This document shows, in pieces, positions 26,801 to 38,800 of a stretch of 64,000 nucleotides of DNA. Position numbers and translations under genes: made by a program. The notes under the pieces were generated by a model. It made no database searches. It saw only the letters and a list, made by a program, of their open reading frames with translations, and had not been told where the DNA came from. The stretch covers positions 24,489,881-24,553,880 of the forward strand of contig JALJCS010000001.1 of assembly GCA_023055355.1 (NCBI GenBank), written 5' to 3'. The DNA is from Agelaius tricolor (lineage: Eukaryota > Chordata > Aves > Passeriformes > Icteridae). How positions within the stretch are numbered: the first letter of the stretch is position 1; each line of letters opens with the position of its first letter.

Positions 26801-29800
26801 TAAATACAGCACTATGTAAATAAGGATGTGTTCTTGGCTGTTGTGGCTGAAGGTATTAAAGAAGTGTCAAGACAATCTGATATTAGTCAACTACAGATCA
26901 AATCAGCCAGGAGTTTTCAGGGATGGTTTCCTTTGAACTCTGGTGCAGCCACCAAAGCCCAGGGACCAGCAGCAGCATTCCAGGGCTTTGGTGGCAGCTC
27001 AAAGATAGCAGCATGGATGTCCACAAATACAGTTTCATGGGGGGCTTACACTAATGAGAGACAGCCCAAGTCACAGTCCTGCCTTGACTTGCGCTGAACC
27101 TTGGCTGGCAGCACAAGGTGGTCAGTGAGCTCTGAAGCAGAGGATGGTTTTGTCCTGAGGACCAGCAGATTTGTGGAGCATCAGTTTGTGTCAGCTTTGA
27201 ATGCTGTGGAGGAACCTGTGAATGAAGGATACACTCAAATCAAAGTTGTATTAATTTTAAAATCATAGTTAATCTAGTACAGCTGAAATATGTAAATTAT
27301 CTTCCATGTCTCCCTGACTGTGTTTTAGTGTTGGAACTAGTGGATAAACCTTATTTCAGCAAAATGTTAACATGAAAAGGTAGAGTAAATAATCAAGGTA
27401 TTCTTTTGATGATTGTTTATAGTAAGTTGTTAAATGCCTCTCCCATCTTTTCACAGAGGACATTTTCTCCCACCTTGCTAATTTATTTGCTTGTTCTCTT
27501 TTTTCCCTCCCTATGTTACACTTTCTTTTACAGCGGTACAGAAAAAAAGAAGGAAAAACCTCCAGGACAAAAAGAAAAAAAAGAGGACTCTCATTCTAAT
27601 GATCAAAGTGCACAAACTCAAGCATCACCTTCTCCCCAGCCCTCCTCACAGACTCTCCAAACACACAGGCAAACTCCAGAAAGCAAGAGTTCTGCTCCAG
27701 CTAAAAGGTTTTCACAGTACCACAGTACAGAACTAGAAATTACTGTAATGATACTGAGTTCATATTTGACAACAAGTCATGTGAAATAGTTCTAATCTCA
27801 TGATCAAGCTGAGGTTTGATACTTTTTCTGCTAGAGGAGATGCATTCAATATGCATTGCAGCAAAACAAATACATAAACATGCATATTTGTCTTTGAATC
27901 TATTTTTAAGATTACACAGGTTTTTTATTCTCAGATTAAAATCCTAATTTAGTAGATTACCTCTAATCAGCCATGATTGTAAAATATTTAATGATCACTC
28001 TGACTTGATTCTTCTCAAATACACTTCATAGATTTTGTCTGACATAGCTGAACTATGGAGTGTATTTTCCACATGGACATTCTTATATCAGGATTTTTTA
28101 AATACTAGAATCATTGCAACTCTTGGTTCAGAAATTTTTACTCTCAAATGACTCCATAAAGTGACTGCAGTTCTGTTTTTGTTGGTGTATTTTTTAATGC
28201 ATGGCCCTTCCCTTTTTAACTCCTGCTAGGTTGCAGGATGGCTTGCTTTCATTCTTTACATGAATGAAGTTCTGGTTTTATACCCAGATCATAGAACTAC
28301 TTGATTTGAGTAAATGCTGAAATTTATTTAGGATTGCCTCTTAAGTTCCCACTAATTTTTTGTGGGAATTAGGCACAGGGGGGGAAAATGGTTCATTTTA
28401 GAGATACTAGATTGCATTTTGAAGTCAAGAAAATGGCTTTTAAGATTTGGATCCTAGCTTCTGAGTTTCAAAGCTATGCAGATCACTTGGCATGGTTTCT
28501 TTTTGTTTTGTTTTGGTTTTTTTATTCATTGTCACCTTACTGTTTGGAAGGTGTACATTTTTTTTTTACTCTGGCACTTAGAGACTGAAACAAAATGTAA
28601 ATTAAATTTATTACTCTGAAATTTACCCGTTTGGTTCACAAGATTGTTGTCTTGCATCGCTTGAATTCACAGCTCTTATAAATATTTAAACTTCCACTTG
28701 ACTGGTGCATGTTATAACACTCCATAAAGGCTCTGTCTCCATGTCTTGCACAAACCTGTGAGTTGTCTGAAGCTGAACTTGCAGCCTGTTGTTCTCTTGC
28801 CTGGTATCTCCCTGTAAAGATGTCTGAAGTCCTGCTTACTAATCTTTTGCAGTGTGGGGAAAAATAAATGCCTTTTTCAGTCTCCTAAGGGTTTAACTTG
28901 ATTTGATTAACTTGTTTGTCACAGGACCTTTGAGCCTCTTGAGGTGCTGTAGAAGGAGCTTGCCATTTCTAAGGTTGCATTTCAGGACTTAACTCCTGCA
29001 AAAAGCATTTCTGACAGGATGAAGTGTGATACTATTAGCAAGACATGCAAACTCTCAGTCAGCTGGGTGAAGGATAATTTGGGCTAGGTTACTTTTTGAG
29101 CATTGAGCATTTGAGTATTCTGTGATTAAGGCACATGTGAAATTATTGAACTAGTGACTGCAAAATTTGCAAGTTCCCATTAGTGTAAATTGGCTACAAT
29201 AAGATTGCTGAAAAATTACATCCACATTCATGGATTTAATTGTCTGTAGTCTCAGGCCCAACCTAGCTTGTCTTACTCATGCAAGAGGTTTGCAGACATT
29301 TGTTTCAAGAAGATTAAAGCCATTAATGTGATTTAGTATGTGCTAACTGCAAAGCTTCTATATGAAACTTTAATCTGATAGAACTGTTCTGCCTCCAAAT
29401 CAATGTGCTTAAGCTGGTGAACAGTTAATCAGGGGAAAAATTACATTGTTATCTACTTAATTGATTTTTTAAATATAGTTTATTCTTTAAGGCTTATATA
29501 CTTAGCCTCATTTTTTTCACTACTGTAATTTGTTAGTGATGTAGTAATGAAGTATAGAGTTATTTTGTTCAAGTCTTTATGTAAGAGCATTTGGAAATGA
29601 AAGAGAATGGATAAAACATGTGGCAATTGTCTTGCTCAATTGTGTTCATTCATCCAGTTAGAACTTTTTGACTAATCTTTTTTCCCTGTTTCATGCTGCA
29701 GCTTGAAGGAAGATCTAGCTCTGCTTTTGTCTCCTGCTGCTTGATCTGTTCATTTGCATATGAGTTCCAGTTATTGTTACGCTATTATCTTGTAATTGTA

Positions 29801-32800
29801 AAACTTTTTTTTGTTTCTTCTAGCATAAAGAAATCCTTGACTGTTGAAAAAGCTCATGGTGCTTGGGAGAGTTCAGATGAGAGTCGTAACAAGCTGATGA
29901 GAGTAGCATCAACATCTAAGTTAATATCAAAAGTGGCAAAGAATGCAGACAAGTATGTATTGGTTTGGTACATAAAAGCAAGAGAACTTGAGAGTCAAAA
30001 TATTATGAAATCACACAATTCTAGTGAACTTACTGGTGTATATGCTAGGACCTTTTGCATCTTTGTTTTTACTGTGAGTACTTACATAACCTGCCAGTTT
30101 GGTACTCCAAGTGCCCATTGAATTTTAAGATTATTATAAAGTAATTCTTGTGTAAATATGTTTTAATATTGCCTATTTGGATTAGCAGAATTATGGCATT
30201 TTATGGCTTAATGCCAGTGATGTGAAACTTCCAGCTGGCTTTTTCTTCTTTTCCTAATTAAAGCTGATTTGAAAATGCAAATGTATTTCCTCGTAGTCAG
30301 TTTCTGGATTTCTCATAGGATATGTTTCCAAAGTAGACCTCCATAGTAGGAATATACTTTCATGATTTCAATAGGTCTCTCAGTTTAACTGTTTAGCAGG
30401 TTCTTGGTTGCACATTCTAGATGACAGGTAGGGATCTTTTTTCAGTGTCACCTTCAGCAGGTGATGCACTGTAGCCAACCATTCCTCTCACACCTTCCTC
30501 AGCAGCAGGTTTTCTTGGTTTGGGGTCTCCAGTCAGTGCCTCTGGGGGTGAATAGCATGGAGTAGTTACTCCTGCTCCTGTCAGCACAGGGGCAAGATTT
30601 TGCTTTTTACTGTAGCCCCACACTGTTGGCCCCTGTTGTGACCCGCTCTTGTCCTCAGTACTCTCTGCCATTTGGGTTTCCCACTTTGTATTCACACAGT
30701 TTCTCTTCTTGACTTTGTTGAAATTTTGCTGAAATTGTTGTGTTGATTTTTTGATTGATCCTTCTCCTATTTGCCAATATCCCCCCAGTGTGCTGGCAGA
30801 TTCTTCCAGCTAGGTGTTGTCTTCAGATTCCTAGATCTGCTCCTTAATATTCATGCTAATAGCCCTTAAATGGTCCAAGGCAGAACTACCTGAAAACCCA
30901 TCCCATTCTGAAATAAAGCACTTCAGACCTTTCAGAGGTCTGAAGTGCTTTATTGCCAGGTTTTTATGATTATGTCTGTAGTGCTCTCCTTAGTTTGCAT
31001 CTAAGACTGTCAAATACCTAGTCAAGAGTGCTGCAAGTGCATTCCTTCTTCCCTGGGAATGGGAAGAACAAAACAAACTAATCTTGGGTGTGGATAGCGG
31101 GGCATTTATTAAAAGCTTTATGCTTAGCCTGAAGAGTTTTGCAGAGCAGTGGAGTGCTATGTGTGAGGGGATTATGTGTTACATATTTTGCAAGTATTTC
31201 CTTTCCTTTTGTAATTGGTTTTCACTGCTGGAATTTAAAAGCCCTTTGGCAATTTAGATTATAGCATGGCACTGCTGGATAATATTTTGGAATGACAAAA
31301 CCCTCTGCCTTGTTTTTTTTGTTAGGGTGTTTGCTATGCTGCTGAAATACCTTTTGCAGTGTAGTACATATTTCAAATTTGCTAAAAGTAAAAAAAAATT
31401 ACTTTTATTGATACTTTATATATTGGTTCAGACATGGTTAAAATAGAGGTATTTTATTTCATTTTTCTGTGATTCAGCTTATTTCTGAGAGATCTCAGAT
31501 GTTGCGCTTCTACAGTCTCTAATGGAGAATAAAAGTCAGGTATCAAACAAAAGCATGGAGAAGAAAAGATTAGTTTTAATTATTGATAGAGAAAGCTGTC
31601 TGTTCATAACTTGAAGCTGTTGTATCTTAACTATATTTGGCAAAAACAAAGCCTCAAACATGAATTATAGACCATCACCTGCTTGAAGTGTGGGTGTTGT
31701 ATTGTTGTGTCCCTTGTTCTTAAGCTGAGATTTGTAACCGAGGCACTGTTTGCATACAAGGACATACATTAATAATCATTTCTTACTCACATTGTGTGCC
31801 ACATCTCCGTAAGAACTCGTTGGTCTTGAGCAAAGACGTATTGTTGTATTTAATTTATGGTTCCCAATGAGAAACGTTGGCCTCATCTGCTTGAAGCTAC
31901 GGAGGTCTTGTGCAAGGGAACAGAACTCAGCCCCTGGTGTGGGCCCCAGGACAGAAATGTTTTACATATGCTTTGCACTATCAGCCCAGGATATGAACTT
32001 TGTTTATGCAGCAAGGTCTGTAAGGCAGCACAGGGCTGTAAATCAGTCTGATAAGGCCCTAAGAAGGAAGAGGGTTCCCACAGCAGCCCATCATTCAGCT
32101 GTTTTCAGGCAAGACTGGGAATCCACTTCAAATTTTTCATTTGGCAGTGTGGCAAAGGGTGATTCCACCAACAGCCAGAGATTACTTTCCTCATGCATGT
32201 GCTTGACCCTTTGTCACTGTTACAAAAATTTGACCTCCATCCAGCTAAAAATACTGGATGCCACTCATACCTTTCTGCTGAATTTCAAATGAATTCAAGA
32301 AGGTGTTTTGTGCAGCGCCTTCTCCTATCCAGGAGTGTTATTCTGTTAAAAAGTAGGTCTGATGCTGGAAATTAGTATTTCTTCCCTCTTCACAAAATAA
32401 AAAATTGCTGAGTTTTTTTATGAGTAACTCATTTCTGGCTCTGGTAAGGAGAGATGTCTGAACTATGCTCTGTTGAAGACTTTATGTTGCACATCCAGTA
32501 ATGCTGCAGAGATCTGGTTTAAGTGAAACTGCAACTTGCTTACATTTAATCCATGTGTCCAATAGAGTTAATTCCTAGAAAAAAATGTGCTGTTGTGTGC
32601 TGACAGCTTATTTTGACAGGTGTTAAATGCTTTGCATGCAGGCCTGAGGATATTTGGCAGCTTAAAACATTTGGTTATTACAAGTTCTCGTTCTCAAAAT
32701 GGAATTTTCTGTGCAAAAGGAACATGCCCTCTATAATTTATTTTTAAAAGCTTTTTTAAGTTTGTAATTTTCAGATTAATTCTTAGAAGCCCTTCCCACA

Positions 32801-35800
32801 GGGCCAAAGACTAAGTTACTTGAACGGTACAGTGAGCTGCATAGAATAATATATGAATAAAAATGCACTAAAATGATCAAGATTAGCTGTTGAGCATCAT
32901 ATGCTACAGTAGCACTGTACACAGAATTTGATGAGATTGCCAAATGCAGTAATGGGTAAAAATGGATGGTATTGCCTTGATAAGCATTTTGCATATTATT
33001 AATGATAATATTTTGAATTTTTCCACAGGCACAAAGATGTCATTGTCAGCCAAGGTAAATAAAAACATTTATTTATAAATACTGGATGAAGTTGAAAATA
33101 TTTACTTTTGACTGAATAGTATTCCTGTAAATGAATGCATTGGGACATATGCTGTTGAAGCAGGGGTTTAGAGGTAAAATGACATTAATCAACTCCAAGA
33201 ATTCACTTGGCAAAAAGTTACTCCAGACACATATATGAATCTTTAAAATTATGGAGAAATACCTCATGAGATTGGATCTTTAGTGAGTACAGAAGTTTTG
33301 AGTAGGTGGGTGGTGGGAGGATTTGATTTATTTTTGTGAAACACACCATTTTCTAAAAATGATTTTCTCTATGTATATATGCACAGAGAGAGATTATAAA
33401 AATAAAAACCTAAAATTTGACCTATGTGGCAGTCTTCATCCAAGCAGGTGTGAGTGAGACTTTAGAAATAGTTTTAAGATATTTTATTTCTGTCCCATAA
33501 CTAGCAAAAATGTCAACTCGTGAAAAAAACAGCCAAGGTAAGAATTAAGCTATGCCCTTTGGTCGCTTTCTTCTAATTTAGCACTCTCACAAATCTTTTA
33601 TTTGGCTTTTCACCATCAAAGAGCATCAGTCTCTTAATCATTCTCTTAATATTGCAACTCTCTTCTCATGGAAATTTATATGCATATGCACATTGCAGTC
33701 TGTATGGGGGACTATTTGGGAATAGTTAAAATAAATTATGGCACACATAATTTCATTGGAGAGGAATATGTGTTCAAATAGAAGTCTTGCATTGTTGCCT
33801 AAGATATCAGAGTATTAAGAACTGCCAACTAAAAGATTTGTTTTATCTCAGCTTTCTGTCTTGCCAAAATTACAATATATAAATGCTGATTAAACAAGAA
33901 CAGAGACTGAAAGTTTTAATAGTCTCCTGAAATGAAAAATGAGTCTCTTCTGAAGTGTATGTCTTTGCACCAATGAATCTTGCATTCTGTGGCTACCTGC
34001 TGCTGCTGGCTTGTTCAGTCAGGAAAAGGAACATCATGGGATGTGACAACAAAAGAAGTCCACTTCTGGTGTTGCAAAACTGCTCTGCTTTGAATGTCCT
34101 GCAAACTGTACTGAAGCATGCAGTTCCAAAACTAAAGCATGAAACTAAGTGCATGCTGCACACAACAGATCTATGTACAGGGGTTTTGTGTTGTGCTTTT
34201 TTGCTGCTAATTAAAAAATCTGTAGTCTTCAGATTCTGTGCTGTCAGCAAGTTTACATTATTCACACTTCGATTGCTTTTGGTCTCCTTCAAAAAAGAAA
34301 AAAAAGCCCTCAGACTTTTTGAAAGTTAATATACGAATTGCTGGAATGAAAGCAAAAAGCAACTTGGATGCAATTGCTTTACCTTTTTCTAGTTCACAGA
34401 GAAAAATTACAGGTATAAAAATATTCTGAACTGATTCTTACCAAAAGCATCTTCAGAGACAGGATGTATGAAAGGGAAATGAATAACTATCAAGAACAAA
34501 GAAGAAATGTTTCATTATGCCATGGTGCTTAACTCCAGCTGTGGAACAGTGCATATATGCAGCACTGGCTACTGTACAAGGAAAGCTAATCAGTATTGGC
34601 CAGATCAGGTGCAATTTAGCTTTGCAAGTTTTTGACTAAAACTATTATATTAAAAATGCCTTTCCTAGTAAAAAAGGGCTTTTCACAAAACGAAATTATG
34701 TGTAGCTAAAATACCTTCAGTATTACTAATTACTTTCTTACAACATGCTCCTACAACTCTGCTTGTTCTGCCCAAAATGGACCATCCTGAAGTTCTCTCA
34801 TTCTAGTAGCTGTAACTTCAGGGGCCTCAATGTGCTCCCTATCTTCTGTGTTGCTGTGCAGAGGATGTGATGCATGGGCCCCTCCCAGGTGTGTCATGCC
34901 ATAGTCTGTCCTGAGCCTAACTGGAATCAAAGAGAAACATGATGCAGATAGCAGGGCCCCACACATATGGGAGGTGGAGGGAAAGTCTTGTCATAGAAAA
35001 TGCATTTGCTCCATTTTAAATACATGGAGTTGCAAAATATAATTCTGTCTCTAACATGAATGCAGATACATTTAGGGGATTCAAAGTTGTTTTGGTTTTT
35101 GTTGTTGTTGTTGTTGTTTTAAATATGGACAATTGAATGTATTTTTGACAGGTTTTAGAGTGTGTCTGTGTGTGTGAGACTGTTAGCTTTTATGTTGTGT
35201 TTGCTGCCAGAGAAAAAAGCCTGTGTAGGTTGCTGTTGCAGCAGGTTTACCCATCCTTCCCAGTATCAGCTTAGCAGTACTTGGTCACTTCTCCATCAGG
35301 GCAGATGACTTTAGCCTGTTTTGTACTTGGGAATTGCCACATAAGTAAAACAATGTCCAGTTTGCACCTTGACCCAACTGGTCAGGAAGCTGAAGAGTTG
35401 CACAGACAGTTAGCATCATGTTTCTGAGGTAATCCTGTGGACTTGGGCAGTGTTGTCTTGCATAGAGTGGGATGAAGAGTTGCCCTTGCTCTTGGTGTTT
35501 GTACAGAAACTTCCTGATCTGGAAGGCAAGGACAGAAAAATTTACAGCTGCTTTAATGCTCCTTTGTGGCTTGCCAGCCTTTGCCTCTAGGGGTGAGCAG
35601 TCTCTAGCACGGTGTTAATTAAGTTACAGCAGCTCCCCTGAGCTGCTCATTTCAGTGAGCTGTGTGTAAAACACTGTGTATGCTCCCAGCACTCATCTCC
35701 CATAAGGATTGCATCCATGTGCTTCCTAGACCTAGAAATTCTGTGAAGGAGGCTCTTGGGAAGACTGCTGGTGTGCAAACTGCCAAGCTTCAAAGCAAAT

Positions 35801-38800
35801 CTACAGTAAAAATACATCAGTGTCTTTATACAGACATAAAATAAGTTTGGAATCCCTGTGAAATTGCAGATTTTCTTAGCAGAAGGCGTTTGCATAGGAT
35901 AATGGGATGGAAGATGACAATTTTGTGTTGCTTTGAACATCCTGGAATCACTTTGTTTCCTTTTTTGATTCAGCTAATAAAAGCCAGCTTTAAAAATGTT
36001 GGTATGGTATAGTGCCACAAAATATAGCTGAGCACATTTTTGCATGCTTAGCTCTCAGAATGTAATTTTTCTAGCAGCAGAAGATACTGCAATTATATCT
36101 GTCTTCTGATACTCTGCAGATTCATTGTGGTTTCTGTTGGTGTTGGTATTAGCCATTAAAGTGATAGACTTGGGGAGCAAGTGAGAGTCATAGCTGAGCT
36201 TCAGCAGTGAAAGGCATTAGTTGTGGTGTCAGAATTGGCTTTGGTTTGGTGTGGAGTTCCCCTGAGAGTGCTGCATGTAAATGTCAGCAGGACCTAGGCA
36301 ATTCTCTTCTCCTGCCAGGAGCAGCAGCAGCATGGAGAGCCCCAGCCTGCAGCTGCCTTGTGGGCAGCCACTTGGTTTTTATCTCCATGCCAAAGCCACA
36401 AGTGTTGCAGTGTCATCTCGTACCTTCTCTGTACCAGTTTTGTTCCCTCGGTGCCTTCATCCCTTTATGTTGAATTGCATATATGTCAAGTGAGGTTAGT
36501 CCTGAGCTTTAGGCTGCTGGTTATGTGCTGCAGCAGGTCATAGGGTCAGTTTGTTTGTTGGTCCTTGTAAACCACCAGCCTTTTTACAGTAAAATCCAGT
36601 ACTAAAATTCTGTGAAAATCCAATAAAGCTATGGGTGAAATGAACAGGTGCTTACTACAGCCTTCAAAAGATCCTGACTAGAGTTACTCTTTTAAATTCT
36701 TTACCAGCAGGTGTTTATAATTCCCTATTAAAGTCATCTTGCTTCTCACTTCAGCAGAAACATTTTTTAAAGTATTAATCATAAGGCATTCATATTTTTA
36801 TACCCAGAAGTTAAAGACCTGGCTTATTTTGAGATAAAAGGTAATTTATTTCCCTGAGACTGTGTGTTTGAATTTGGTTTTCAGTGATAGCAGCTCCATA
36901 TATGAATCACTTGTTCACTTATTATAAAGTAATAAGAGACACTTTTTGGATGGCAATAAAAACCATATGTGAAAGAATTAATGAAAAACATGTACTGCAT
37001 TCCTAAGTTTTTTGGTTGCCTTTTTTTTTTAAATTGTGCTTTTTTAGTTTCCAGTACTTTTTCTTCTGTTAGTTTAACAGTGTTATAGTTTTAGCTTCAT
37101 GGACAGAGCAAGTGTGGAGCACACAATGGAAAAAATGTGCTCTGCTGACAATGTGTGCTGTCTGCAGAGAGTGCAGAATTCAGTGGCTACCTCAGGCTGC
37201 TTTCTCATCAGACAGTGATTTTGTATCAGATGGTTGTTGAAGGTGCTCCTGTACTGAGAGCAAATGGAGACCCCCATCTATCATTACTGGGCTTCTTGCT
37301 CTTGTTCAGGCACAGTGCATATTATTAAAAACCATCAATACTGTCACCAAACCAAATTGTATACTTGGGAGTTTTTATCACTGATTCTTGGTGAAGTCAG
37401 GATTCTATAATTTAAGCAGGAAGCATTTAGATAGGGTCTTACTGAGCTTGTTTGGGTCCAGTATTCCTTGTTCAGTCTTTGTTTTTTGGGATTTTTTTTA
37501 AATAAAAAGCTATAGTTTAATAATAAACTTCAATTGTTTCAGTGCTAATGGTAACTGTTGTTAATATCTAGATTCATAATGTCATCCAATAAATGAAAAA
37601 GCAAAGTTCACTTATCAGATTATGTAAAATTAATAACCAAAGATCTGTTAAGAAATTTCAAGGCAAAGCTGTAAAATCATTCCAAATCAGGGCAAGTCTC
37701 TCATCTATTGTATTTGACTGTTTGGCTGGCACTGCACCAGGGCTCTGTAACAACAGTGCATGTCTGTCTGTCAGGTTCAGCAGGCATTGGCACATGATAG
37801 CTTGGGGTGAGAGGTGGCAGAGCTGCAGGCACATGGGAATTCCACTGTAAGGCTGAATGTAACGGTCTGGGCTTGGTGGCTGAATTTGGTTATTTGTCTC
37901 TGTGCTGTTAGCACTGGTTTAAATTAGAAACAGGCTTCTGAGCTCTTGTCCCTCAGGTTAGTGGTCCTGCAGAGCTCTTGGACACAGGCCTGAAAGCAGA
38001 AGGTTTGTGGGAAAGAAGCTATTTGTAGTTTTAAAAAGCATAGCTTCAGTGCTCAAGCAACTAGAAGGTGACGACAGATTAATACATGTACCCTGGATGT
38101 GGTAGTTTATTGTATATTATTAGAGTGTTCTGCATGGCCAAGCTAGCTGGAGTCTTTTGGGGTTTTTCATTTGCTTGTAAATCACTTTAGGGTGCTGCTA
38201 CACATAAATAGAACTGAGCTGGGGTTTTAATGCACCGGCCCATGTTGAACTTTCAAACTAGAGGGGGTTGGACATACTGAAAAATAGTCAGTAATAATTT
38301 ACAAAATTACTGTAGTAATTCCTTTAAAACTAAACTTGTGTGTGTGTATATAATCTTCTGTATGCTCATTAGACATCCCATTATGTACACACTTGCTAGC
38401 TGAAGAGCAGTTAATTACAGCACAGACTTGTGGGGCTACCTCAGTGTCTTGTCTAATGAGGAATAGTGCAATATAAAATACATTCTGTGATATTATGTCC
38501 AGTCTTGTTGAAGAAATCATTAATTGAGGGTGAAGGTTTCTCACATGCCTCTACAAAACTACTTGATTTTTTTTTTTTTTGCGGCATGTTTTTTGGAAAA
38601 CATAAGAGGATTTTGTAGTCTCACTGTCTTCAAATTTCTGAAGTATCTGAGTAGTAGCTTTCATGTCTTCTGAATTGCTTTTCGCCCTAGATACTTCTGA
38701 GTTAATCTACAAAGACTTCTTTGATCTTTTTTTCTCTTCCTTTCCTATTATTTTTATTATTTTCCTTTGCAAGCTTTTCATATTCCCCTAAGAATATGAT

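Larger units (their letters stand above)
29953..33028 (+). other. EML4: EML4 intron 5
   Basis: A 3.1-kb intron, donor GTATGT, acceptor TTCCACAG. It contains a perfect 19-bp stem-loop (30912-30954) and, next to it, an open - strand stretch (30417-30695, about 92 codons) of unknown identity. The block 31860-32180 is somewhat GC-richer but unrecognised. Confidence 0.85.

Noticed and set aside
29953..30121. Continuation of the exon 5 frame into intron 5 as coding sequence
   Set aside because: The frame stays open but diverges from EML4 immediately after the GTATGT donor, and exon 6 joins in phase to continue the known protein.
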